A stretch of DNA of 12,513 nt from contig CAZQCI010000061.1 of NCBI GenBank assembly GCA_964592255.1, forward strand, positions 1 to 12,513, read 5' to 3'. This document shows, in pieces, positions 1-7,643 of this stretch. Source of the stretch: CAZQCI01 sp964592255. Lineage in GTDB: Bacteria > UBA10199 > SBBF01. A program made the translations under genes and the position numbers. Numbering within the stretch: position 1 is the first letter of the stretch; each line of letters starts with the position of its first letter. Under the pieces are notes generated by a model. That model was not told the origin of the DNA, did no database searches, and saw only the letters and a program-made list of their open reading frames with translations.

Positions 1-2594
1 TGTTTGAAAAATTAAACTTAAATCTAAACCTCAAGGGAGAACTCAAAAAAATAGACCAAGGTAATGTTACAGGTCAATTTTCTATGGAAACAGAGGGAAA
101 TCACGTCAATACAGATCCCGCACTAAACACACTCACTCTCTCCAGCGATCTCAACTATAAAAACGGCAAACTGACACTCCCTCAAATTAAAGGGGTGTTC
201 GGTCCCGGCAGTGTCAATGCTTCCGGTAGCATAAATGCTTTAACAAAAACTTTTGAAAGCCATGTCAGTGGAAAAAACTTAGATGCCCAAACCATTATTC
301 GCTTTTTCTCTACCTTGGATTTTCCAGGAACAGCAGATGTGGAAGGAACCATTTCAGGCTTACTCATCAATCCTGATTTTCATTTAAACATTACCTCTCC
401 TATGGCGGGTTATGAATCTCTTCGCTTTGGAAGCCTGAACGGAATTTTAGATATTAAAAATAAAAACTTATCTCTTAAAGCCAACTCGGTTCTTACAGAA
501 AATCAAACCGGTGGAACCGGCATGGCCGGAACCGGAACCTCCGGAACCGGAATCTCCGGAACCGGAGAGGTCAACCTAAAAATTGCCGACGTATTTCATT
601 CCCAAACTCAAGTCCTAGACATGAAAGGCGACTTTAAAAATCTACCCTTAAATAGACTGCTTAAAACCGAAGTGATTACAGGCAAAGCCAATGGCACCAT
701 TCATTTAACTCGAAAAGACAACAAAATGGGCGGAGAAGGCCATATGGAAGTAAGCAATATAAACTGGTATGGTGTCCCTCTACAAAAAGCTGAAGCCAAT
801 CTCCAGTTTGGCGATAAAATGCTCACCATCAAACCACTGTCTATTTTATTCAACAACAACGAACCATCCATCACGGTCAACCAACCTTTTGTTTTTCATT
901 TTGACCAAGGAAACTTTCAATTTTCAGGCTTGATCCTGCCTACCCTTACCGCTGAAGGCAATAGAACAGCCAATAAACCCGATGAGATTAACTTTAAGCT
1001 CAAAATGGGAAAAACATCCTTACGCTTTCTGACTCCTATTTTTCCTTTTACGATTCAAACGCTAACTGGCAGCGGCAACTTTGAAGGCATCTACAACATG
1101 AAAACTCCACCAGAATCAACAGTCCATGCGACTATAGATTCTTTTGATTTGTTAGGGGAAGAAAAAGAAATGCACTTAGCTTCTCGAGCACATATCGATT
1201 ATGAAGCACGAAAATTTAATTTTCAAAAAACAGCTCTACGCCTAGGCAACGGCACTTTAACTCTTAATGGAAACCTTGGACTCCCTAACGAAGACACTTC
1301 CAATCTTAATATCCGAGGAGAAGCCGACTTGAACGAAATGACAGGTCTGTTCTCCTGGCTCGTTGAAGGATCAGGACAAGCGGGTGTAGACATAACCTTA
1401 ATAGGCAACTTCAAAAATCCTGACTTAAAAGGAAAAATAAATTTTAATAACAACACTCTTCTTTTTGCAGGATTAGGAAGAGATTGTGAAAAAACTAACG
1501 GCCCTATCCGCTTTGAAGGACATAAGATTTATTTCGAAAATATCTCCACTCTTTTTGATGATGGCCCTTCTCACCTCAACGGTTGGATTGAAATCAATCA
1601 AGCTAAACTAACCTCTGCGGATCTTCACTTTACTGGAAAAGATATTCCCTTCTCTTCTCCTGATAATTGGCATTTGTTAGCAGATACAGATGTAACACTT
1701 CAAGGCAACACACCCAACCTTAAACTAACAGGCAACATGCAAATCACCGAAGGGACTTATTATAAAGATTATTCCATTTCTAATTTTATCCTTAAGCCGG
1801 TTGGAGTTGTTCAGGAAGAAACCCGTTCGGAATTTATGCAAATGGTCTATGCTATTAACTTAAATTTAAATATTGTCTCTCAATCTAATTTTGAAATCCG
1901 CAACAACCTGGCCGACTTGGTTTTAAGAGGTGACATCAACGTGAAGGGAACACTAGATACACCCGATATCAGCGGAAATATCGACGTAGTTGAAGGAGAA
2001 ATTCATGCCTTTGGAATCGATTTTAACAATGCTTCCGGCTTTGCCACTTTTTTAAGCCCAGGAGGAGAACATTTGCACCGGCCTTTTCTCGAGTTTACAG
2101 CCAATAATGTCATTCAAGACTACGACATTAAAGCACACATCAAAGGCTACATCAGTAATTTGTCTCTAGACTTAGAATCAACCCCGGCCTTAAACCATAA
2201 CGATATCATCTCTCTCATCGCTTACGGCCAAACTCCAGATCAACTTTCTTCCAAACAAAAAAACTTCTTTTCGACAACAGCTTTAGCCTCTCAAGTAGTC
2301 AGTGTCTTGCAACGCCCTTTATCTAAAGCCACTAGCCTGGATATTGTGAAAATAGATACCGACTATTTGGCCATCAACAGCGATGCCACTACAGCGGCCC
2401 CTTCACGCTTTTCTATCGGTAAAAGGTTGTCCGATCGCTTCTCTATTGCTTTCACCACAGACCTTTCGTTGGATGAAGCCCAAAAAGGCATTACAGCTGA
2501 ATATCAAATTTTCGATTTCTTACTTCTTAAAGGTATTAAAGACACCGGCTCGCGTTATCGTTTTGACCTTACCCTACGATTGGAGACGGACTAA
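1..2594 (+). CDS. tamB: TamB-like translocation/assembly protein (DUF490/AsmA-like), 5'-partial
   Basis: The reading frame is open from base 3, well before the first ATG at 84, so the gene starts outside the window and 863 C-terminal residues are visible. The sequence is almost entirely short amphipathic beta strands rich in N, G, T and L, as in the beta-taco groove of TamB/AsmA-like proteins. The last ~200 residues resemble the TamB C-terminal domain: a strand-rich stretch ending in a segment reading NDIISLIAYGQTPDQL, then a run to the final RYRFDLTLRLETD. In known systems TamB is anchored in the inner membrane, spans the periplasm and contacts an Omp85 barrel; roles in outer-membrane protein insertion and phospholipid transport are described. 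The Omp85 gene 3 bp downstream supports this. An N-terminal anchor cannot be seen. Residues encoded by about 510-569 form a Gly/Thr pentapeptide repeat (separate entry). Another AsmA-like/YhdP-type protein is the alternative, but the C-terminus favours TamB. Confidence 0.85.
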   Translation, partial: FEKLNLNLNLKGELKKIDQGNVTGQFSMETEGNHVNTDPALNTLTLSSDLNYKNGKLTLPQIKGVFGPGSVNASGSINALTKTFESHVSGKNLDAQTIIRFFSTLDFPGTADVEGTISGLLINPDFHLNITSPMAGYESLRFGSLNGILDIKNKNLSLKANSVLTENQTGGTGMAGTGTSGTGISGTGEVNLKIADVFHSQTQVLDMKGDFKNLPLNRLLKTEVITGKANGTIHLTRKDNKMGGEGHMEVSNINWYGVPLQKAEANLQFGDKMLTIKPLSILFNNNEPSITVNQPFVFHFDQGNFQFSGLILPTLTAEGNRTANKPDEINFKLKMGKTSLRFLTPIFPFTIQTLTGSGNFEGIYNMKTPPESTVHATIDSFDLLGEEKEMHLASRAHIDYEARKFNFQKTALRLGNGTLTLNGNLGLPNEDTSNLNIRGEADLNEMTGLFSWLVEGSGQAGVDITLIGNFKNPDLKGKINFNNNTLLFAGLGRDCEKTNGPIRFEGHKIYFENISTLFDDGPSHLNGWIEINQAKLTSADLHFTGKDIPFSSPDNWHLLADTDVTLQGNTPNLKLTGNMQITEGTYYKDYSISNFILKPVGVVQEETRSEFMQMVYAINLNLNIVSQSNFEIRNNLADLVLRGDINVKGTLDTPDISGNIDVVEGEIHAFGIDFNNASGFATFLSPGGEHLHRPFLEFTANNVIQDYDIKAHIKGYISNLSLDLESTPALNHNDIISLIAYGQTPDQLSSKQKNFFSTTALASQVVSVLQRPLSKATSLDIVKIDTDYLAINSDATTAAPSRFSIGKRLSDRFSIAFTTDLSLDEAQKGITAEYQIFDFLLLKGIKDTGSRYRFDLTLRLETD
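511..570 (+). repeat. In-frame 15-bp minisatellite encoding GTG-x-S/A pentapeptides
   Basis: Units beginning CCGGAACCGGAA start at 526, 541 and 556, exactly 15 bp apart, and a degenerate fourth unit occupies 511-525. Because 15 is a multiple of three the frame is kept, and the protein reads GTGMA-GTGTS-GTGIS-GTGE. The tract is much more GC-rich than the surrounding gene and contains repeated CCGG and TCCGGA palindromes. Gain or loss of a unit would change loop length without breaking the gene. It probably forms a flexible loop between beta strands; that role is inferred. Confidence 0.8.
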
Positions 2595-2597
2595 ACA

Positions 2598-5288
2598 ATG
2601 AAACGTTTTCCTCTTCTACTATTGCTGCTTGTTTTTATGATGGGTTTTAAAATGGAACCCCAAGGCCCCGTCGTAGGCCAAATCACTTTTGAAACAGAAA
2701 CCGTTAAACATTCTGCTGAAGAATTAGAAAAAACCTTTCCTCTCCATGAAGGAGATGAACTTCAGGCCGATTCGTTGGAATTAGCAAAAAAAGAAACACT
2801 GAAAACAGGCTTATTCGAAACTGTGGATGTCAATGCCATACCCCAAGGCAACACCATCAATTTGCAAGTGTCGCTTAAAGAAGCCAAGCCCATCCGACGG
2901 TTGAGTTTAAGTGGACAATATCCTTTTCTGACCACACGCATTCTCAGGCTTATTTCCCAAGAACGTGGATCTCCCTACATTCCTTCAATGATGGAAGAAA
3001 ACAAGCAACGACTGATCGAATTTTTTGAACGTTATGGTTATTACGGCACCGAAGTGGACATCACCGCCACACCCGACGTAAAGCAGCAAGCCGTCAACGT
3101 AAAAATCAAAATTAAAAAAGGCAAAACATACCGTATTGGTGACGTGGAGTTCTCTGGAAATACTTACATCAATAGTAAACGTCTTAGAAATTCCCTGTTT
3201 ACCTTCTCTCACTTCAGCCAAGAAAAAATAAAAAAACAGCTGAAAGACATTGAAGCCAAATACGCTCAGTCCGGTTATGTCCGGGCACGTGCTAAGCTGA
3301 TTGCAAATGAAGTTAATTTAAAAACCAACCGGATGGATTTGAAAATAGAAATCACCGAACACAAGCACCTGGAAGTTCGCTACGAAGGAATCAATTGGTT
3401 TAGCGCCCAAACCCTTAACAACACCGTCATCTTTAAAAAAGAACGAGGTTACTCACAATTTGAAGTGGAACGAAGCACTCAAAAACTGTTGGATTTCTAC
3501 CACAACAACGGATTTCCTACCGTCACCATCACCAGCCGTATCGACAAACCGGATGAAGATGAACAAGTGGTCACTTTCGTTATCGATGAAGGGGAACGGG
3601 TGAGGACAAAAAAAATAGAGTTTGTCGGTAATAAAAAATGGAAACCAGGTCAGTTGAAAAAAGCCCTAGCCTTGCAGGAGTACACCATCACCCAGCAAGG
3701 GCTTTTTAAAAAGCACACATTAACTGACGACTCGGAACGACTCATCCATTACTATAGCGACCATGGTTTTTTTGAAGCCAAACTCATCAATTCTGAAATT
3801 ATTCCCAATTCCTTTGGAGACTTAGTCACCATCCGCATCACAGTAGATGAAGGCCCACAATACAATCTTAACTCCATCATCTTTCAGGGCAATAATGCTT
3901 TCAACTCTTCTCTTCTTCTTAAAAAGAGTGGTCTCGCAATCAATAAGTCCTGGAATTACGAAAAAATCATCAAAGCCACTGACCGAATCCAAAGCTATTA
4001 TCTGGAACAAGGCTATCCTTATACCAAAATCACTACCGATAAAACTACCGATGCCATCCACCATACCGTCAGCCTCGAAATTAAGATTGATGAAGGTCCA
4101 CAAACACACATTGGTCAAATTATCTTACAAGGACAAAATAAAACTCAACCTAAAGTCATTCTCAATACCCTCAAATTTAATACTGGCGATTTGTATACTT
4201 ATAAAAAAATTCTAAATGCCCAACTTAACCTCAAACGTTTGGGTATTTTCGATTATGTTCTTCTAACTCCGGTAGGCCTTGAAGAAGAACATGACACTCT
4301 TGATATTTTAGTAAAAGTAGTCGAACAAAAAGGCAAAACCTTCGACATACAAGCGGGCTTTGACAGTGACAAACTAGCATCTGGCCAATTGATTTTTACT
4401 CAACGTAATCTTTTCGGTTTAGCGAAACAAATGCAAATGAGAGTGGTTGGCGGCTTTGAATTTGATCGCGGAGAACTGACCTTTTATTCCCCTCGGGTTT
4501 GGGGAGCTAGCCTCAATCTCATCAACCAATATTTTGTTCAATACGACGATAAACCTAACTTTAATGCGGCCTCTTTTGGAGGATCGTTAGGTATTCTTAA
4601 AAACTATGGGCCCGATTGGACTCTTTTGCTCAAAGAACAAATCACACGTTTGAATATTTTTGAATCCGAAAGTAACCAAAAAGCCCTCCGTGACAACCTT
4701 TTCGATTCCACTTTTGCCGAAAGTATCATTTCAGCCGCTTATGATAACCGTGATAACTTTTCAGATCCCTCACGTGGTTTTTATGCTTTATTTACAGAAG
4801 AACTCGACACCGATCTCGCTGATGCAACCAATAATTTTCTGCGAAGCCAAGTAAGCCTGGCCCATTACTTAAGTTTTCTAAACCGCTTCACCCTTATCAA
4901 TACAGGACGGGCAGGCAAGTTAACAGAAGTCAGTCAAAATCCACGTATTCCGGCCAATAAACTTTTCTTCATGGGAGGGAATGACACCTTGAGAGGTTTT
5001 GAAGAAGATGCCATCCGTAAATCTGGAGGGACCACATCCTTCATCTACAATGCAGAATTACAATATCGCTTAACGAGTAATATTAAAATAGCCGGTTTCT
5101 TCGATACAGGCAGCCTGACCGATTCATTCCGTGAGATCTCACGAGATAGCTTTCGAGAATCCGCCGGTTTCGGTTTACGCTATATCACCCCAGTAGGACC
5201 TATCCGCTTGGATTACGGCTTTATCCTTGATCAAAAACCGGGGGAACCAGGACAACGTTTTCATTTTTCGTTTGGCACCTTCTTCTAA
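2598..5288 (+). CDS. Omp85 outer-membrane assembly protein (BamA/TamA family) with seven POTRA domains
   Basis: This 896-residue protein has a short N-terminal signal-like segment (K2-R3 followed by a Leu-rich core at 4-16; the cleavage site is unclear). I then count seven POTRA-like units of about 75-87 residues, at roughly 24-98, 99-176, 177-256, 257-333, 335-420, 421-501 and 502-579. Most end in an EG(P/E)-, KKGK- or EQKG-type turn, and units 3, 5, 6 and 7 open with an I-x-F/L-x-G-N/Q strand. Residues ~580-896 are the 16-strand barrel type, with the conserved loop-6 motif LRGF at 798-801 and a C-terminal Phe after GPIRLDYGF. The family inserts or translocates outer-membrane proteins. E. 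coli BamA has five POTRAs and TamA three, so neither name fits by architecture. Its position behind tamB suggests a TamA-like role, but it could be the cell's only BamA. The start lies 3 bp after the tamB stop, with a weak GGA at 2588-2590, implying co-translation. Confidence 0.92.
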   Translation: MKRFPLLLLLLVFMMGFKMEPQGPVVGQITFETETVKHSAEELEKTFPLHEGDELQADSLELAKKETLKTGLFETVDVNAIPQGNTINLQVSLKEAKPIRRLSLSGQYPFLTTRILRLISQERGSPYIPSMMEENKQRLIEFFERYGYYGTEVDITATPDVKQQAVNVKIKIKKGKTYRIGDVEFSGNTYINSKRLRNSLFTFSHFSQEKIKKQLKDIEAKYAQSGYVRARAKLIANEVNLKTNRMDLKIEITEHKHLEVRYEGINWFSAQTLNNTVIFKKERGYSQFEVERSTQKLLDFYHNNGFPTVTITSRIDKPDEDEQVVTFVIDEGERVRTKKIEFVGNKKWKPGQLKKALALQEYTITQQGLFKKHTLTDDSERLIHYYSDHGFFEAKLINSEIIPNSFGDLVTIRITVDEGPQYNLNSIIFQGNNAFNSSLLLKKSGLAINKSWNYEKIIKATDRIQSYYLEQGYPYTKITTDKTTDAIHHTVSLEIKIDEGPQTHIGQIILQGQNKTQPKVILNTLKFNTGDLYTYKKILNAQLNLKRLGIFDYVLLTPVGLEEEHDTLDILVKVVEQKGKTFDIQAGFDSDKLASGQLIFTQRNLFGLAKQMQMRVVGGFEFDRGELTFYSPRVWGASLNLINQYFVQYDDKPNFNAASFGGSLGILKNYGPDWTLLLKEQITRLNIFESESNQKALRDNLFDSTFAESIISAAYDNRDNFSDPSRGFYALFTEELDTDLADATNNFLRSQVSLAHYLSFLNRFTLINTGRAGKLTEVSQNPRIPANKLFFMGGNDTLRGFEEDAIRKSGGTTSFIYNAELQYRLTSNIKIAGFFDTGSLTDSFREISRDSFRESAGFGLRYITPVGPIRLDYGFILDQKPGEPGQRFHFSFGTFF

Positions 5289-5347
5289 ATCCATTAGCAT
5301 CCTAAAAACGACTCAAAGATAAAAAAATCAGAACAACATCACATTTT

Positions 5348-5974
5348 ATGACTCTCTACACAGAAGAAAAAAAATCATCCGTTGGAAAATACATCTTTAT
5401 CGGTTTATTTCTTACCGCCTGTCTGCTTTTGGCCAACTATCCAGAATGGGAATTACGCTACCGCAACGCTCAAGTTAAAAATGTACCTCCCCCCGCTCAA
5501 TTTAATATCAAAACCATTGAAGTTACAAAAGAAGGAAGCCCCAGCCCCACATTACACAGCCGTTTAGTACAACATCTTTTTTCGCAAGCAGGTTCTTCCA
5601 CAGGCCCTAGCCCGGATGAATTATCTTTGAAGTTTTCTGCCCCCGTAGATATTCAAGGAATTTTAATGAGTGTCGATTGTTGGAAATCCACCCGTTTGGT
5701 CGAATTTGCCGCTGGTATTAATAACAAACCCGCGTATCAAGCCAATGGCCCCACCGACATGCTCCTCCACGTCAGCTTCGCCACCAATCTTGAAGCTGGA
5801 AAAATTGATGAACAGGTTTGGTTTCCTAAACCGTTCCGAATGAACCCTGAAGACTCCCTCAATATCGGTGCGTGGATTGAAAATGTAAGCCCCAACCCAC
5901 AAAATGTTTCTCCAGAAATTATTGTGTATTATACCTGGGTTGGCAGCGACAATTCGTCCCTCAATTTACGATGA
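5348..5974 (+). CDS. Unknown membrane-anchored or secreted protein
   Basis: I do not recognise this 208-residue protein. A charged N-terminus (EEKKSSVGK) precedes one hydrophobic segment at about residues 15-29, followed by a probably extracytoplasmic domain. L22-T23-A24-C25 fits a lipobox, but the residues after Cys25 (LLLAN) remain hydrophobic, so an uncleaved N-terminal membrane anchor is at least as likely. The C-terminal ~110 residues alternate in a beta-like pattern and contain several Trp residues (CWKS, VWFPKPF, GAWIENV, YYTWVG), suggesting a beta-sandwich-like fold; this is inference. The gene lies 59 bp after the Omp85 gene on the same strand with no visible terminator between, so it may be the last gene of the tamB-Omp85 operon. 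No Shine-Dalgarno is evident before the ATG, and the next in-frame Met is far inside. Its last 46 bases overlap the convergent end of uvrC. Confidence 0.75.
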   Translation: MTLYTEEKKSSVGKYIFIGLFLTACLLLANYPEWELRYRNAQVKNVPPPAQFNIKTIEVTKEGSPSPTLHSRLVQHLFSQAGSSTGPSPDELSLKFSAPVDIQGILMSVDCWKSTRLVEFAAGINNKPAYQANGPTDMLLHVSFATNLEAGKIDEQVWFPKPFRMNPEDSLNIGAWIENVSPNPQNVSPEIIVYYTWVGSDNSSLNLR

Positions 5975-7593
5975 TATTTTAGAGCAAAACGGTGGGCTTC
6001 ATCACGAATACGTTGCAGCAACATCAATTCCGGAGAACCTTTTTTAAAAATTACAGCATTTTTGCGATGAGGCAGATAAATTTCTTCTTCTTTTTTTCCT
6101 TCCCATAGTCCTTTAGCTCTAGCACCCTGGCCACTTCCTTTAGCCACACCCATCACCGGGATGGAAGACAAACTAGCCTCTTGCAACACCTGTAACGCCA
6201 CTTTTAGCTGGCCTTTGCCACCATCAACAATCAATAAATCAGGATGTGGATCCTCACTTTGAAAACGACGAGTCAACACCTCTCGCATCATTGCATAATC
6301 ATCCGGTTCCGATTTTAAACGTATTTTATAATGACGATAAAATTTCTTATCTGGCACTCCATCGATAAAAGTAACTCGAGAACCCGTGGCCATTTTACCA
6401 GAAATATTGGAGATATCGTAACATTCAATGCGATGCAGTACTTGAGGCAATTCCAGTCTTTGCTTCAAAAGATCGAGTGCCTCTTGCACTTGGACTTCTT
6501 TTTGGACTGAACGCACAAAATGCGATTTAGCGTTTTGATAAGCCAAATCGAGCAACTCTTTTTTATCCCCTTTTTGAGGCATGCGCAGCCCTACTTTTTT
6601 TCCTCTTTTATCCGTCAGCAAATCGGTCAAAGCATGTGTATCGTCTAAAGGAAGCGAAACAAGAATTTCATCAGGAATAAAAACCTCACCTAAATAATAC
6701 TGGCTTAAGAAATGTTCTAACATCAAGGCATCTTCTTCCAAAGAATCCAAAACAAATGTACGAGAATCGATCAACGTACCATCCCGTACCGTCAATAAGG
6801 CCAGGGCCACTTTTTTGCCTTCTCGATGAAAGGCAATCAGATCCTGATGTAAACCACCATGGCGTACCACTCTTTGCTTTTCTAACGTCTCTTCAATACT
6901 CATCAGCAAATCACGCAAACGAGCGGCTTCTTCAAAGGCTTCTTTTTGAGAGAACTCTTTGATAGATAGTTTTATTTTCTGCATTAAATCCTCATTTTTA
7001 CCCGAAAGAAAAAGACGCACTTGCTCTACCTGATCGGCATATTGATCTTGAGTAATATAATTCACACAGGGCGCAGTACAACGCTGGATCTGATATTCCA
7101 AACAAGGCCGAGAACGATTCATCAACTCCCGATCGGAACAAGTGCGCAGGCGAAAATGACGATAAATAAAATCCACAGTTTCGCGACAGGCCATAGCAGA
7201 AGAATAAGGACCAAAATAAAGAGAACCATCTTTACGGATTTTACGAGTAACCGTTAGACTAGGAAAAGGATGATGTGTGGTTAACTTAAGGCTCACATAA
7301 CTTTTATCGTCCTTAAGAAAAATATTATAACGAGGCTTGTGTTTTTTAATTAAGCTATTCTCTAAAAGAAGAGCTTCTTTCTCGGTATGTGTAATTAAAA
7401 TATCAATATCGTGGACACGCTTCATCAGGAAGGAAACTTGATAACGTCCATCGTGATCTCCAAAATACTGCCGCACACGAGTCCGCAGATTTTTAGCCTT
7501 ACCGACGTAGATGATCTTATCTCCCTCCCCTTTCATGATGTAAACACCAGGGGTTGTGGGAAACTTGGAAATTTTTTCGGGTAACGAAGACAT
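5929..7593 (-). CDS. uvrC: UvrC, excinuclease ABC subunit C, lacking the C-terminal HhH domain
   Basis: UvrC makes both incisions flanking a lesion in nucleotide excision repair after UvrB loading. The 554-residue protein shows the parts in order. The GIY-YIG nuclease is at ~13-93 (GVYIM at 16-20, YVG at 29-31, Arg around 37-42, E79). A cysteine cluster C152-x11-C164-x7-C172-x3-C176 has the spacing of the Fe-S ligands of E. coli UvrC. A UVR helix pair lies at ~203-237. The RNase H-like nuclease has YDIS (D393), DDY (D431/D432), VDGGKGQ (D457) and DEAHRFA (H534). Both nuclease sites look intact. The protein stops at HRKLRDELSL-PTQV, where relatives such as E. coli UvrC (about 610 residues) continue into a tandem helix-hairpin-helix domain; this is absent. 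The ATG at 7593 is favoured because an in-frame TGA lies just upstream; no good Shine-Dalgarno precedes it. The gene follows uvrB by 50 bp and overlaps the convergent unknown gene by 46 bp. Confidence 0.97.
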   Translation of the reverse strand: MSSLPEKISKFPTTPGVYIMKGEGDKIIYVGKAKNLRTRVRQYFGDHDGRYQVSFLMKRVHDIDILITHTEKEALLLENSLIKKHKPRYNIFLKDDKSYVSLKLTTHHPFPSLTVTRKIRKDGSLYFGPYSSAMACRETVDFIYRHFRLRTCSDRELMNRSRPCLEYQIQRCTAPCVNYITQDQYADQVEQVRLFLSGKNEDLMQKIKLSIKEFSQKEAFEEAARLRDLLMSIEETLEKQRVVRHGGLHQDLIAFHREGKKVALALLTVRDGTLIDSRTFVLDSLEEDALMLEHFLSQYYLGEVFIPDEILVSLPLDDTHALTDLLTDKRGKKVGLRMPQKGDKKELLDLAYQNAKSHFVRSVQKEVQVQEALDLLKQRLELPQVLHRIECYDISNISGKMATGSRVTFIDGVPDKKFYRHYKIRLKSEPDDYAMMREVLTRRFQSEDPHPDLLIVDGGKGQLKVALQVLQEASLSSIPVMGVAKGSGQGARAKGLWEGKKEEEIYLPHRKNAVIFKKGSPELMLLQRIRDEAHRFALKYHRKLRDELSLPTQV

Positions 7594-7602
7594 TATTAAT
7601 GA

Positions 7603-7640
7603 GCGTCATCCCCGCGCAGGCGGGGAACCCACCTCTGGGG
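7603..7640. repeat. GC-rich palindromic intergenic repeat between uvrB and uvrC
   Basis: The spacer contains a perfect 7-bp inverted repeat (TCCCCGC at 7609-7615, GCGGGGA at 7620-7626) with loop GCAG, followed by a small second dyad (CCCA at 7628-7631, TGGG at 7636-7639). The core GTCATCCCCGC...GCGGGGA matches, from memory, a dispersed REP-like element found between genes in many bacterial genomes. Only one copy is seen in this window. On the uvrB-uvrC transcript it would fold into a strong hairpin ending about 15 nt before the uvrC ATG. It could act as an RNA-stability or partial attenuation element; no T-tract follows, so a strong intrinsic terminator is unlikely. Confidence 0.75.
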
Positions 7641-7643
7641 CAT

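Noticed and set aside
511..570. The TamB repeat tract as a CRISPR-like or mobile element
   Set aside because: The units are contiguous with no spacers, in frame within a coding sequence, and fit a protein-coding minisatellite.
3847..4215. 122-codon open frame on the plus strand in another frame of the Omp85 gene
   Set aside because: It is fully contained in POTRA-coding sequence, with a Lys/Ser/Leu-rich composition expected from out-of-frame reading and no recognisable domain.
5663..5902. Minus-strand 79-codon open frame just beyond the uvrC stop, considered as a frameshifted uvrC tail
   Set aside because: Its translation has no helix-hairpin-helix signature and it is antisense to the unknown gene, so it does not represent a lost UvrC C-terminus.
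7140..7152. GTGCGCAGGCG inside uvrC as a second copy of the intergenic palindrome
   Set aside because: It shares only a short GCGCAGGCG string, has no matching C-rich arm, and encodes conserved UvrC residues near the cysteine cluster.
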